DNA of 64,000 bases from Siphonodentalium dalli (GCA_032622095.1 CP136069.1:51012760-51076759), one strand, 5' to 3'; counted from the stretch's first letter, positions 36,563-48,820 are shown. Numbers and translations are program-made. The notes: a model not told the origin generated them from the sequence alone.

Positions 36563-37029
36563 AGGGTATCACCCCCTCCCCTGAATACTGAATACCAGTT
36601 AATTTTGGAGGGTGAATCCTGAATACACGTTAAGAAATAATATGCGATAAATGACATACAAATTGACTGTTTTAATATACCGGTTAATTAAAAGTTTGGA
36701 ATTGGAACACAAATCAAATATAGTTTCCGGATGCTTTCCGGTTAACGACCGAAGAGACGCCGGTCGCGTTATGGGCGTTATGAGGCCGTTATGATACGAT
36801 TAATGATACTTTATGATGGCATGGTGGTCGAATATGCCCAGAAGCTATTCTACCCACTCATTCATACAGATAACTAGCACAAAATATTATTTTGCGGCAT
36901 CAAAACCTGCGTCCAAGATGTTTTGCTTGAACCCGAATACCAATTAATTCGGGGGTATGAATTCCGCGTACGGCTTCAAAACACCCTGAATCCCGCGTAC
37001 CGAAGGGGGGGGGGGGGGTGATACCCTCA
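36561..37029. mobile_element. Family F element, compact copy
   Basis: Opens TGAGGGTATCACCCCC and closes GGGGGTGATACCCTCA. Near both ends are single units of the minisatellite type: GAATACCAGTTAATTTTGG, TGAATCCTGAATAC, and ACCAATTAATTCGGGGGTAT, TGAATCCCGCGTACC. This copy shows that family F is an inverted-repeat element in its own right and that the units are not yet amplified here. Confidence 0.65.
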
Positions 37030-37104
37030 TACATGACGAATTTATGGCACAAACCCCCTTTAAAGATGCTCAAGCCTTTTTACACAATAACACTATACCA
37101 CTTG

Positions 37105-37545
37105 TAAGCTTGAAATAGTGTGTCTGTCATTTGCTGAATGAGGTTCACATAGGGTGAATTTAGTGACGCTAACCCACACAGCGGGCTAGCATAACTAAAT
37201 TCACCCCTGGATACCTCATTCTGCTTAGGCTTCATCTTCTGGGTATATATAGTCTCAAAATAACATTTTAAGTTACTTCTGTTCAGTTTCTATACCCCCT
37301 AATTTGCAGATGATAAAATGCACAATCGATGTGACTAATGGGTGAACATCACCAACTTAAACTGGGGAACTTAAATGTGATCCTTGGTCTCCCATAGCAG
37401 TTGAGGCCTGACCAGAATGAGGTTCCCAGAGGGTGAGTTTGGAGACGGTAGCCCACCGTGCGGGGTAGCGTCAATAAATTCACCATCTACCCTCTGGGAA
37501 CCTCATTCTGCAAATGACAAAACTATCTCAAGCCTTGACCATTTG
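37105..37545. mobile_element. Family A copy
   Basis: Outer inverted repeats GCTTGAAATAGTGTGTCTGT and CAAAACTATCTCAAGCC. Palindromes at about 37135-37225 and 37418-37510 flank a linker with CCCCTAATTTGCAGATGAT. Related to 45041-45822. Confidence 0.65.
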
Positions 37546-37932
37546 TACGTTTTCGATACCAGAACATTATTAGATAAAAAACATGGGGTCATTAATGGGA
37601 GGTTTTGATGGTCAGATATCGACTTTCAAAGGAGGGATTTTCAACACGTTTTGAATATTTATCGGCCAATCAAAAAGTCCCAAGCTTTCGTGGATGCATT
37701 TGTGGCTGTTCGCAAAAATTGCTATAGTATTTTTCATCTTTCTTTCGGTTGCGCGGAAAGCTCGGAAAATTCAGAAAATTTGGTGTCAAATCGGGCAGAG
37801 CATCTTTAAACTTAATGACATATTATATTATTTCAGTTTTTAAACTGACATTTTAGTAATCAAATAGATGAACATCTGATGAACAATGTACCATATGTAT
37901 TAAAGCTAGTCAACGATCTAAAATGTAAATGT
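37546..37932. other. No gene seen
   Basis: Unique-looking AT-rich DNA without repeats or convincing frames. Confidence 0.35.
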
Positions 37933-38226
37933 TTAAAGGGGGACTGTACACCAAAGCAGGCAATTTATGGGACCGATCTCCTTGTCAATACTCAACATAA
38001 TATATGCAACAAATGAATGTAAAAAACATGGTATTTATAATGAAAATGAGTTAGTGACTCGTCATAAACTCATTTTCATTACAATGTTCGTATCGTTCAT
38101 AGAGCATATGAATGTATTTTGCACTAATCCATGGCTCAAACACATTCATTTGTTGCATATATTCTGTTAAGTGTAAAAGGAGATTGTCCCATAAATGGCC
38201 GGATTTGGTGTACAGTACCTCGTTAA
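37933..38226. mobile_element. Family I MITE, complete copy
   Basis: 286 bp (37937-38222) between TTAA repeats. The left end is AGGGGGACTGTACACCAAA and the right end is TTTGGTGTACAGTACCTCG. Arms include GGCAATTTATGGGACC, CAACATAATATATGCAACAA, GGTATTTATAATGAAAATGA and their complements, so the element folds into one long hairpin. Confidence 0.75.
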
Positions 38227-38414
38227 CCCCTCCCCTGTTGTATAATTACATTCAACACGCTTAGTAGCTTTGAGAATATAAAGATCTTGCGGAATGTTTC
38301 ACATGACTTTAAGAAAAGTATAACCATAATCACCACACAGTGTATGATTGCATACAACTTCTCCTTCATCGACGAACTTGTATAAATTGTGAAACGCTAA
38401 TCTAATTTTGCTTG

Positions 38415-38631
38415 TACAGTAATGCTCTAAGTAATCGACTTCTTAACCACAGCAGAATTATGGGTAACTTTTCAGGATTTAGTCGGAAATATGGCTTGTT
38501 GCCAATCATCGGAAAGCTCTCGCCGAGAGCTTTCCGATGAATGGCAACAAGCCATATTTCCGACTAAATCCTGAAAAGTTACCCATACTTCTGCTGTGGT
38601 TAAGAAGTCGATTACTTAGAGCATTACTGTA
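38415..38631. mobile_element. TA-flanked palindromic MITE, complete copy
   Basis: 213 bp (38417-38629) flanked by TA. The left arm CAGTAATGCTCTAAGTAATC ... ATGGCTTGTTGCC ... CGGAAAGCTCTCG is almost perfectly complementary to the right arm, with the centre at CTCTCGCCGAGAG (38514-38526). CAGT ends and TA duplication fit Tc1/mariner mobilisation. Non-coding. Confidence 0.8.
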
Positions 38632-40539
38632 CGTGTGTAGAGTTTAAAAATTGTGTTAGGATTTCTTAAAATAATAATTACCAAAGTACTAATATATGGT
38701 CCTGATTTGCCTAATGACTTGTAAATATAGGTCAGCAAGTGTTCGGTGTATTGTACATTGCAATTAATTTCGTTCATATATATTTCAACAATTGAATGCA
38801 ATGTGTGGTACCTATGAAATGAACCTGATGACCTGATATCTAGTAAAGTTATAGTACAACCATATTACAATGCTGTTAATTGCATCACACTGGCGTGGGC
38901 CATTCTGCTGTACGTATATTTCATTCAGACGTATACATATTTTACGGAGAAGATGCAAACTGCGGATCGAAGGTCGGTAGCAGGGACGTGGAGACAGGGA
39001 GGTGTATGGTTGGTCTGGTTCATGCAAGGCGGGGGTGGGAACAAGGCGGACAAAACCCTTACGGAAGTCTGTATTCATATCCCTGGTCGAAGAAATGGGG
39101 TGTATACAAATGTTGGGGATTGGTGGACAAGGTTTTGAAACTTTCATGGAAATCAGTTTTGTAATTCAGACTTACCTAAGTTGCCAATAAATTATTGACG
39201 AGAGGTTAACAAATATTATACGAATGGCGCTTACACGTTGTTGAACGTTTGTAGACCAGTATTATAGGGGTTTAGGGGGTGGGGTGGTGGTGGTAATGAC
39301 ATGCACTTGAACGTGGGAGACCGGTGGTATAGGGGTTTGGTGGGTTTGGTGCAGAGTGAGCTCACGGGAAATATATTGGTTGCATGGCGAGTATCTGCTG
39401 GAAGACTTTATAAAGTCCAGGTTGCTTCTATATAGTGGAACAAAGTAGATTGGTTAAAATCGTGAATTTGATCCATGGTTAAAATTCGTAAATTTGATAT
39501 ATAGTTTGAAATTGAGATTTTTGAAAATTCACGAATGGGCGCCTGCTTAAGCGTGATGTCACATACCAGTGGCAACGTTTATCGATATATTTCAGTTAGA
39601 GGGCTTTCCCTATCATCCCATTCCGTATATTTCACCGCAGATGACTGGATGCAGCCCTCAAAATACGGACATTTGCAAAACGAGGTCCAAAGGGTAAATT
39701 TAATGACGCTACACCGCACAGCTAGCTAGAATAATATGGGGACCTCATTCTGCTTATGCCTTATCTTCTCTGGAAAGTATATCTTCATTATCAAATCAAC
39801 AAGTGTTTTTGTTTCATTAAAAACTTCTTTTGAAAGTTAATTTTTCTATTTAAGTTCAGTTTCTATATATCCCGAAATTGGCAGACGACACAATGAAAAA
39901 TCGAGGTGCACATCGCCATCTTCAGTATTCTTCACATTTGCAAACTTTAATCTGTATCTAGGCCCCCCCCCCCCAATAGCAGACGAGGCTATGCAGAATC
40001 AGGACAAACGTTTATATATGTTAAACAAATTTAAAATCAAAACCGGTTTGGGTTAGAGACTTGATTGGTGACGTAGGGTCCGGACTCCGGATAACATATA
40101 ATTAACAATTAATTATAAGAAGTAATAGGGTACCTCTTCTGGTTGAAGTTGACGTTTAGTTGCTATAATATCCTCGTTTGGCTAAAAGTTTCCGACTGGT
40201 ACGTGAAATCTTCTAATAAATACGAGAAGAAAACAGTTTCACCTGGGGATATCTAGAATATTATAGAAGGTATATAGGGAAATAAATTTGAATATTTTAC
40301 AGTAATTATTGGTTGGATAATCAATCCATCAGTACAATAATCATCTATACCCCTATACTGGTGATGCGTAGCACAAGATGTCAAACCATTGGACATTTTG
40401 TTTGATTGTTTATTTAACTCAACGCTACAATTATATAAGTTGCGAATACAGAATATATAATAATTAAACAAAAGGGGGGTCACTGTTGTCTGGCTTGCCA
40501 TTTTCATATGGCATGCAGAAGTGTATAGTTGTTACATCA
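38632..40539. other. No confirmed gene; decayed family A piece at 39640-40000
   Basis: 38812-39190 has four overlapping open frames on both strands (up to 111 codons on the minus strand, 94 on the plus). The DNA is unusually GC-rich here, which by itself lengthens frames; none resembles a known protein. 39640-40000 keeps family A phrases (CATTTGCAAAACGAGGTCC, GGGGACCTCATTCTGCTTAT) plus a 12-C run at 39963. The remainder is featureless. Confidence 0.4.
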
Positions 40540-40695
40540 TCGTCATCATAATTGCTATATATTGTCATCATGGTCATGATCATGATCATGATCGTCATCA
40601 TCGCAATCGTCGCCATCGTCATTGTCATCATCGTCGTCGTCGTGATCACCATCGCCATCATGATGATCACCATCGCCACCATCACCGTCAAATTC
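40540..40695. repeat. CAT/CGTCATCATCG low-complexity tract
   Basis: Imperfect trinucleotide and hexanucleotide repeats of CAT, CGT and GATCATGATC. Frames across it give runs of His on the plus strand and Asp or Met/Ile on the minus strand, which is composition rather than protein. Confidence 0.75.
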
Positions 40696-41289
40696 CATAT
40701 TTGAGCGATTAGACCGCCACCCACACACCCACCCACCACGTGCCTTGTTGCCCCACATATATAACATGAACGCAATATATCCCATGCGAGCATTATTACA
40801 CATAATAAAATTTGCTGCAAAGTCACCATGGTAAATAAATACACGTATGCAAGCGTCTATAATAGATGAATACTAGAAACCGTGAACTATATTAATGGCC
40901 ACGAGGTGTATAAGTACCAGTATGACGAAGTATGCCAGAGAAGTACACAGAGCATGGCTTACTAGTTAAACTAATTCCCAGTATTAATTCTGGAATTACG
41001 CCGAATTACCAGATACTATTCGTAATACGCAATTCCCTCACAACTCAGTATATACGTACTAACATACTGCATGCGTCTCGAGGGACGAGCGTGATGCGGT
41101 GTAGTTCGCACCGCTCTCTTCCTCCGATGTGATCTGACTGGTAAATTCATTATCCGGATCGAGTACACACCTTGTGCATGCAAAAAACAACCGAAACTAA
41201 TCACCTATATTCCAAGCCAAGATACATACCAACAAACCTGGGCTAATGAGATCTGGTCGCCTTTCGAGCAAAGTTTCAAGAATTTCTGA
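40696..41289. other. No gene seen
   Basis: Short frames only; nothing recognisable before the minisatellite that starts at about 41290. Confidence 0.4.
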
Positions 41290-42435
41290 AGCACGCGGAG
41301 GACGGAAGGAACCCACCGTTGCGATGTACCAGAAAGAAACTCACAATGTGCAGCGCACGAGTAAAAACCCACACCATTACACTATACCAGTATAAGCAAC
41401 CTACCGTTGCAGCACGGTGGTACACCAGTACGGAACCCATGCAGTGTATCAGTAATAAACAGACCGTTAAAAAAAAATCACCGTTACACTGCATGTATAA
41501 GCAACATATACCGCTGCAGTGTACCAGAAAGGAAGCCATCAGTGCAGTGCACCATACAGTATAAGAAACATTTGCACCGTTGAAGTCTACAAGAAAGGAA
41601 GCCATATTACAATGCACAAGTAAGAACACACCGCTGCAATGTACCATATAGGAAGCCACCGTTGCCGTTTTACCAGCAAGAAACACATGCACCGCTGCAG
41701 TGTAGCCGAACGGAAACCACCATTGCAGTTCACCAGTATAAGAAACACATAAACGGTTGCAGTGTACCAGAAAAGACGACCCCATTGCAGTACACCAGTA
41801 TAAGAAACGCGTACACCGTTGCAGTGTACCCGAACGAAAGCCACCATTGCAGTGCACCAATAATAATCACATGCACCCTGCAGGGTACCAGAAAGGAAGC
41901 CATCATTGCAGTGGACCAGTATAAGAAACACACGCACCTCTGCATTGTATCCGAAAAGGAAGCCACCATAAACACATGCACCGTTGCAGTGTATCAGAAA
42001 GGAAGCCATCAGTGCATTACGACAGCGAGAAACACACGCACCACTGCATAGTACCAGAAAGGAAGCACCAGTAATAAATACAAGCAGTTGCAGTGTACCC
42101 GAAAGGAAGCCATCATTGCAGTGTATCAGAAAGGAAGCCATAATTGCAGTGTACCAGAAAGGAAGCCATCATTACAGTGTACCCGAAAGGAAGCCATCAT
42201 TGCAGTGTACCAAAAAGGAAGCCATCATTGCAGTGCACCCGAAAGGAAGCCATCATTGCAGTGTACCAAAAAGGAAGCCACATTGCAGTGTACTCGAAGG
42301 GAAGCCACATTGCAGTGCGCCGGTAAGAAAACCATGCGGCGTACTAGAAAGGAAGCCATCATTGTAGTGCACCGGTAAAAAAAAACATGAACCACTGCAG
42401 TGTACCGAAAGGAAACCACCACTGCAGCCATGGCG
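41290..42435. repeat. 28 bp minisatellite, open in several frames
   Basis: About 40 degenerate copies of TTGCAGTGTACCAGAAAGGA plus AGCCATCA. The most regular stretch is 42090-42300; the left part has longer spacers containing GTATAAGAAACACATGCACC. Because 28 x 3 = 84, three units read as one 28-residue period, so several frames on both strands stay open (up to 194 codons on the minus strand, 41276-41860). These frames have no start or splice support, and the same unit is read in all three phases, so I regard it as non-coding. Confidence 0.75.
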
Positions 42436-42440
42436 TACAA

Positions 42441-44158
42441 AGTATATCAGTGGGAAACAATACAGTACAATACTACGCATACCACACTGTGAAATCCTAA
42501 ACAGAGCATGTCTACGAGAAACCCCAACAGAACAAAAAGAATCCGAATTTCTATTAACATTTAATTGCTCTGGGGTTCTTTTGTTCTTCGGGGCTTCTTG
42601 TCTATATTATCTAGAACACGATCCGGGTTTCTTTCGTTGGCGTTCGCCCATGACGTTCGGGCGAACGCTATAAAAAAAGGGACCGAGTCTATATCTAAAT
42701 GTAAAGACGAAGACCGGATTCTAGAACCCCCGACGAAATGTCCACAAGACACCGAATTTCTACTCGTATTTTCTCCGATGATATTGTGTTCTTCTTATTT
42801 TATAGAGTGATCCATTTGATGTGACGCGTGCAACAATACACACACCCTTCCTTGGCGAAGTAGTAATGCACGGGACAAGTTAAAAGTATGCACTAAACTC
42901 ATTTTGACATTCATCAGATTTCGATCCTGAAGAAACTCTATAATTATCATGCCCAATTATATAATTAAGTAAACCTGCACATTGTTTCCATTTTGCATCG
43001 GCTATTTAAATCGGCGGTTGTTTAATCTTGAGCTCGCTGTCTTTCATCGGAATTAGTAAGTTTGCACACATCAAAGTGAACCTGGCATATTTCTATATAA
43101 AGCTCCATCGACCCTGGAGATCGCACACGATGCCAATTTTTGTGGTGTATAAATATAATTGCCACCCAGGGCTGCCGCCTATTAACACGTTTTTAACATT
43201 TTGATAAAGGGCACTTCATCGAATCGAGAGGGCACAGATAAAAGAATTGTATTGATCCCAAACGCTATGAGTTGTATACAAATAAAATTAGAATCTGCAT
43301 TGCGTTGAGTGATCGGGGTATCTTATCCAATGCGGGTGCTTGCTCTCCCTGCGGGTAGTTCTGGATGCAAGCCACGGTTTGCGCAAATGGTGGAAAAGCG
43401 CCAGGGACGGGTCTCTAGAGTCGACTGCGCAACAGGAACTTGTAATCGAACAGGATTACACCAAAATCGCGAGTCATTAAATGTGAACCCTCGAGTGAAA
43501 GTTCCTGCTGTAACCAATTAAAGCCACATGGCGGATGAGCCATGACCGTTTAATCTTCTGACAACTCGTCAAACATGTACTGTACATGGTGCAGGGCCGG
43601 GAACACACGTCAACAACCAAGTCTCTAATCCAAAGTGGTCTTGATTTTAAATTGTTTAAAATATATATAATCACACACCCTCTGCATTCACACAATTAGC
43701 TTCCGTAAGAATTGGTACAGATCGCGATACGGTTACATGAACATTCCCGACGTTCATCAGACAATAACTGAAGTCGCCACTTCTTAAACAGCGATGAACA
43801 CATACATCAATTAAAGCTGACGGTGTGCACGCGCTCGCTGCGTGGTGTCCACTTCACAACAAGCGACGAACTACCTACCTATACGTCACTTCAAGCAGAT
43901 TGTGCACTATGTGCACGCGCTTGGTGCGTGTTGTTATCGAGGGTCTGTGTTGGAATTTGAACAATATAATGTTACTTACAAATTGTTCTGATAGTTTTAA
44001 AAAGTTGTTTAAAATTATGTCATTTCTTAAATAAACGTTTGTCTGACACTGTGTCTGACGGGATAAACTACCACACGAGCTATGGATATACGCAACGCAT
44101 ATTCAAAAAGCAGTAATACATAAAAACTAATTTTGAACAACAAACACACCTTAACCAT
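42441..44158. other. No gene seen
   Basis: Somewhat richer in GC than the neighbourhood. GCGTTCGCCC and GGGCGAACGC make a small hairpin at 42641-42670. Frames at 42561-42810 and 43309-43521 are open on both strands, without recognisable domains. Confidence 0.4.
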
Positions 44159-44617
44159 TTAAAGATGTATAATCCGAATTAACGCTCCTAAATTACTATT
44201 TCTTTGGCTTCGGGGGTAAAAACACATTTGGTTCGAGTCGAGGAACCCACCAATCAAAGCTCAAGAGTGATCAGATATCGATTTTTAAAGTTTGTTATTT
44301 CTCGAGATGTGCAATTATTTTTGGCCCAGACAAACGTTGTCGAACGGACGGTCTCGGACAAAATTGCGGATGAAGATGGACAACTCTAAAATCAAGTGGT
44401 AATACGGCCAAATTTCGTGATAATACGGCCATATTTCGTTGAACAAAATGTTGATAAATAACACGTTTTTGGGAAATTTGATACCATAGTTGACAGTGGT
44501 TAGCATCATTTTGTTGCAATTATTCGATTGTGATAGCTAAAGCGTAGTTTGAAGAAATGTTGTTGTTGTTTTATCCTGATGATATGGGGACCGTCTGATT
44601 GGATTGAGTACCTTTAA
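44159..44617. mobile_element. Family C MITE, copy 3
   Basis: TTAA, AGATGTATAATCCGAATTAA, then CGCTCCTAAATTACTATTTC on the left. GATATGGGGACCGTCTGATT, GGATTGAGTACCT and TTAA are on the right. The interior matches copy 2 closely (GCGGATGAAGATGGA, GATAATACGGCCATATTTCG, TTGTTGTTTTATC). Confidence 0.7.
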
Positions 44618-45040
44618 TAGATGTTCGTAAAATGCAAAGCACATAATTTTCACTAATAAGTACAACTCCTGTAACAAATATCCAGATCACCCACTGCATT
44701 AGTTCCAGATAAAAGCAATCCGAATATCAGAAGCGACGGTTGAGAGATTATAATTGTGACATATATGTTCCTGTCCCTGTGGTACACGAGTGTTTCCCCA
44801 CAGATTTACATCACATGATTGAATTCCCGGCGATATACTTCACGGATTTTCAGTCGGATTGACACTGATAGAGGAAATCCGGTTTGTGTAAATGTTTTCC
44901 CGTAGCTTCCATATCCGCTACCAACCGTTCGAATTGGGTGGCTGCGCACCAGGTCAACGGAAACATTAATCAAACTCTCAGGTAATTTTCAGTTTTATAT
45001 ACGCGGCACAAGAAAAAGAAAATGCTTGCAATCATCATCA
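44618..45040. other. No gene seen
   Basis: Unique-looking sequence with no long frame or repeat. Confidence 0.35.
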
Positions 45041-45822
45041 TTTGTATGTTAGCCTGAGTTTAGTGTGCCTGTCATTTGCAGAATGAGGTCCCCAGAGTGT
45101 GAATCTAGTGACGCTATCCCGCATAGTGGGCTAACATCACTAAATTCACCCCATGTGAACCTCATTCTTCACGGCCTCATTAGATATGGGAGACATAGAC
45201 TCAGACTGAAGTTCCCAAATGGTGAATATTGTGTTGTACACCCACTGGAAACCTCGATTATGTAATATGTCGTCTGCCAATTTGGCGATACAGAGAAACA
45301 AAACTAAAAAAGAAATAGAATCTATGTGAAGAACTTTCTATAGAAATTTTATAATAAAGAAAATTTCCAGAGAATAAGAGGCCTAAGTAAAATGAGGTCC
45401 CCAGAGGGTGAATTTAGTGACGCTATCCCTCATAGCGGGCTAGCGTCACTAAATTCACCCTATTTGAACCTCATTCTGCATAGCAGCATTAGCTATGGGA
45501 GACATACTCAGATTGAAGTTACCAAATGGTGAATATTATGATGTACACACATTGGGAACCTCGATTATGCAATGTGCCGTCTGCCAATTTGGGGATATAT
45601 AGAAACAAAAGTAAAAAGAAATAGAATCTATGTGAAGAAGTTTCTATAGAAATTTGATAATAAAGAAAATTTCCAGAGAAGTAAAGGCATAAGTAAAATG
45701 AGGTCCCAGAGGGTGAATTTAGTGATGCTAGCCCGCTATGTGGGATAGCGTCACTAAATTCACCGTATGGGGACCTCATTCTGCAAATGGCAGGCCCTCT
45801 TAAACTCAGGCTATTTTGTATG
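45041..45822. mobile_element. Family A, complete copy with 8 bp target duplication
   Basis: 766 bp (45049-45814) flanked by TTTGTATG on both sides. Ends: TTAGCCTGAGTTTAGTGTGC and GCCCTCTTAAACTCAGGCTAT, an imperfect inverted repeat. Inside are three palindromes (about 45080-45175, 45391-45480 and 45695-45790) separated by two directly repeated linkers with TCTATGTGAAGAANTTTCTA and CCAATTTGG.GATA. An 8 bp duplication fits a hAT-type enzyme. Minus-frame reading through 45519-46034 is not a protein. Confidence 0.75.
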
Positions 45823-46362
45823 CATGTCACGGGCTTTGAGAAAATCCACAAAAACACTAGTTTTACGATGAAAACCAGTACAAAGAATACAAATTTAGAA
45901 TGCTCTTTATAATGTACTGCTTTTTGGGAAATGAAAGCATGGACGCTCTTTATCAAACGATCATTGGAATTTTTGCTAAGCAGAAACAACTGAAAACGTA
46001 AAAATTTCCTTTTTGAGTGTCGATATCTCAACACCCAGATCTCATGTTGGTGAGTTCATTTGGCACGATCCAATTATTTTATGTATAAAACATACCAATG
46101 ATTAAGACTATATGGTGTAAAAGACAACCGTATATATCTTATATACGGCAACGTAGACATATTTGTAACTAACCTTTGTCTCTCGAAAATGTACCCAATC
46201 AATTCCAATTTCCAAACAAACAGGACTGCTGTGTTAGATGATGTCCATACAATGTACTTATTGCATCAGAGGCCAATGTACTTATTGCAGCAGAGGCTGA
46301 ACTTTCCCCCTCAAGATGGTATATGTGACATTTCGGTAATGCTACAGTAAGTTACAAGTTAC
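45823..46362. other. No gene seen
   Basis: No repeat other than a doubled CCAATGTACTTATTGCA near 46254-46290. Confidence 0.4.
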
Positions 46363-46752
46363 TTAACCCTTTACCCAACAGAACGGCCCTGTGCCAATGC
46401 ATTCTCTTATATATGCGAGTCGACCATAGGTCGCCTCGCATATATAAGAGAATGCATTGGCTTAACACATTAAAAATTATAAAATTGTTAAAGAATGTAA
46501 GAAAAAATGGTAAAAAAAGATTTTTTTTAGGCCAATGCATTCTCTTATATATGCGAGGCGACCTATGGTCGACTCGCATATATAAGAGAATGCATTGGCA
46601 CAGGGCATAACTGTAACCATCACAATGTGTTCAAGGAGCCGGTTCCAATGATATCCATATTTGTATGGTTCTATTGAGACAGACCCAAGATAATTTAGGC
46701 TGTTGCAGCTTTATTTGGCCGGTTTTGGCCGGTTTGTTGGGTAAAGGGTTAA
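46363..46752. mobile_element. Family B MITE, copy 3 (inverted)
   Basis: 382 bp (46367-46748) between TTAA repeats, in the opposite orientation to copy 1: the cassette hairpins come first (46395-46463, 46532-46600) and the AATAAAGC-type unique part last. Ends CCCTTTACCCAACA and TGTTGGGTAAAGGG are intact. Confidence 0.8.
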
Positions 46753-47398
46753 CCTTTATAAAATAGAGATGGACGTACGGTAAGTTGGTTACGGGTCAAC
46801 ATATAATGAATGTGATCAATGGGCTATATAGACATGCGTTCATTATTACATATGAAGTGCAATTTCGTGCACAACCATACATGATGGCACAACTGGTGAA
46901 ATATATTGGATGGTTACATTGTTGGATTAATTATATTCTGCTCCAATCAATGGTTACCTGTCTGGCACGACGTGTACATTATAACGACAGGGGGTGTGGT
47001 CAAGGTAGCACAAACAGAGAGTTCGTTTCACAGAAATAACTTTTCCTTTTGGTTGGAATAAAGTCCATCAGCTTCACTCAGGGGTCTGTTCGATTGTCCC
47101 GAGTGTGCTCGAACCGAGGTGTCTGTCAGACAATCGCTCATAAACGTTCACTATCCTTGACTGGAGTACACCCGCTGATCAATATCATTTATTGTGATTG
47201 ATTCAAAGTGCGTCTTATCTCGCATGAAAATAGACAATTTGTCATAACTACAGGAGCGAGTGTTTCTAAACCAAAAAGTTTTATAATGGCTCTAGTTGCC
47301 CATGGACTACTTCACTGTTATTTCCTTTATACAGATTATCGATTGACTCAAACTGAGTATACAGAGCAGTCTGAGCTCATGTTCCGATCATCTGAAAA
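46753..47398. other. No gene seen
   Basis: Two plus frames (46785-47039 and 47208-47402) lack recognisable domains. Confidence 0.35.
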
Positions 47399-47672
47399 TT
47401 AACACTTCCACGATGACTGCACAGAGCTTGCTGAAATTTTGCGAAAACCCTGCATGTGCCAATGCAGCTGTTATATATGCGAGTCTCTCACAGGGAGCCT
47501 CGCATCTGTAAGAGAATACATTGACCTGACAATATTTACATTGAGCCAGTGCATTCTCCTATGTATGTTAGGCTCCCTGATAGAGACTCGCATATATAAG
47601 AGAATGCACTGGCACAGGATCTTTAATGCTGCATCAGTGCAGCTCCCGCCACGAACCTCACGAAAGGGTTAA
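47399..47672. mobile_element. Family E MITE, intact copy
   Basis: 266 bp between TTAA repeats, from CACTTCCACGATGACTGCAC to GCCACGAACCTCACGAAAGGG. It holds a diverged stem-loop cassette: GTGCCAATGCAGCTGTTATA ... GAGAATACATTGACC and AGCCAGTGCATTCTCCTATG ... GAATGCACTGGCACAGG. It provides the empty site for the family D insertion at 31610. Confidence 0.65.
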
Positions 47673-47729
47673 ATTCTCAGCCCCCCCCCCTACAAATTCG
47701 GGCGCCGTACGGCTATGATATTAGTTGAT

Positions 47730-47835
47730 TTACATTCAATGAATGTTAATCTCAGTTCCACCATATATGTGAATCCCGCGTACCAGCTTGAAAATAGCCT
47801 GATCACCGCGTACCAAAAGATGGAGATAACACCCT
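47730..47835. repeat. Family F fragment
   Basis: GTGAATCCCGCGTACCAGCT, TGATCACCGCGTACCAAAAG and ATAACACCCTCA mirror the right end of family F. Confidence 0.5.
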
Positions 47836-48030
47836 CAAAACAGGGGTGCCTCCAGTGGGGATCAGAGGGGGGCTAAATCCCTCCTGTCGGAAAGGATTAG
47901 TCCCGTATCGGGGAGATCTGCAATGGTCTGCGTGGTAGCTTCCGGGAACATATCGCCCGCTGTCGGGGTAGCCCCTGTGTCGGTGAAATCCTGGCTCAAT
48001 AACAGGGTTAACTTAGACAACAGTGAGGAA

Positions 48031-48416
48031 TTAACCCTTTACCCAACAAACCGGCCAAATAAAGCTTCAACAGTCTAAAATATCTTCGGTCTGTCTCAAT
48101 AGAACCATACAAATATGGATATCATTGGAACCGGCTCCTTGACCACATTGTGATGGTTACAGTTATGCCCTGTGCCAATGCATTCTCTTATATGTGCGAG
48201 TCGACCATAGGTCGCCTCGCATATATAAGAGAATGCATTGGCCTAAACAAAATCTTTAACACTTTTTACCATTTTTTCTTACATTCTTTAACAATTTTAT
48301 AATTTTTAATGTGTTAAGCCAATGCATTCTCTTATATATGCGAGGCGACCTATGGTCGACTCGCATATATAAGAGAATGCATTGGCACAGGGCCCTTCTG
48401 TTGGGTAAAGGGTTAA
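48031..48416. mobile_element. Family B MITE, copy 4
   Basis: 378 bp (48035-48412) between TTAA repeats, same orientation as copy 1, both termini intact, hairpins at about 48175-48242 and 48317-48386. Confidence 0.8.
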
Positions 48417-48820
48417 CGAAAACGCGAATGAACGTGCACGTATACTCGCGCATGTGGCATGTTGATGACATATCGATGCACAGTATATAGGATGCACTAT
48501 ATAAGAAAATTATTGCGTAACGCGGTTAGAATGAATTGCTAGCGCGGTTACGACCGCGGTATAATGGAAACACGTGCCATCCCTTTGAATAATCGAGAAG
48601 GTAATAACATTTGAGCATTCTGGCAGCCTGATATCTCCTCTGAGGGAACAGGCGAAATGCTTAAACCCTCTGGGATTACAATAACGCAAACATAGTTATC
48701 GATCTGCGAGTGCCTGTGTAATACGTGCAATGAACGAGTATCGATTCGCCGGTACAAGCATACTCGGATAAACGATGAGCGGTCTGGGCGGGCCATGGTG
48801 CCACTACAAAACAATTCAGC
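48417..48820. other. No gene seen
   Basis: One 88-codon minus frame at 48548-48814 has no domain I recognise. CGCGGTTA motifs recur at 48519-48560. Confidence 0.35.

Noticed and set aside
40464-40844. 126-codon minus frame and His-rich plus frame
   Set aside because: Low-complexity CAT/GAT tract; no start, splice or domain support.
46352-46610. Frames such as MRVDHRSPRIYKRMHW repeated at 34.5, 46.4 and 48.3 kb
   Set aside because: They are both strands of the palindromic MITE hairpin, not a conserved protein.
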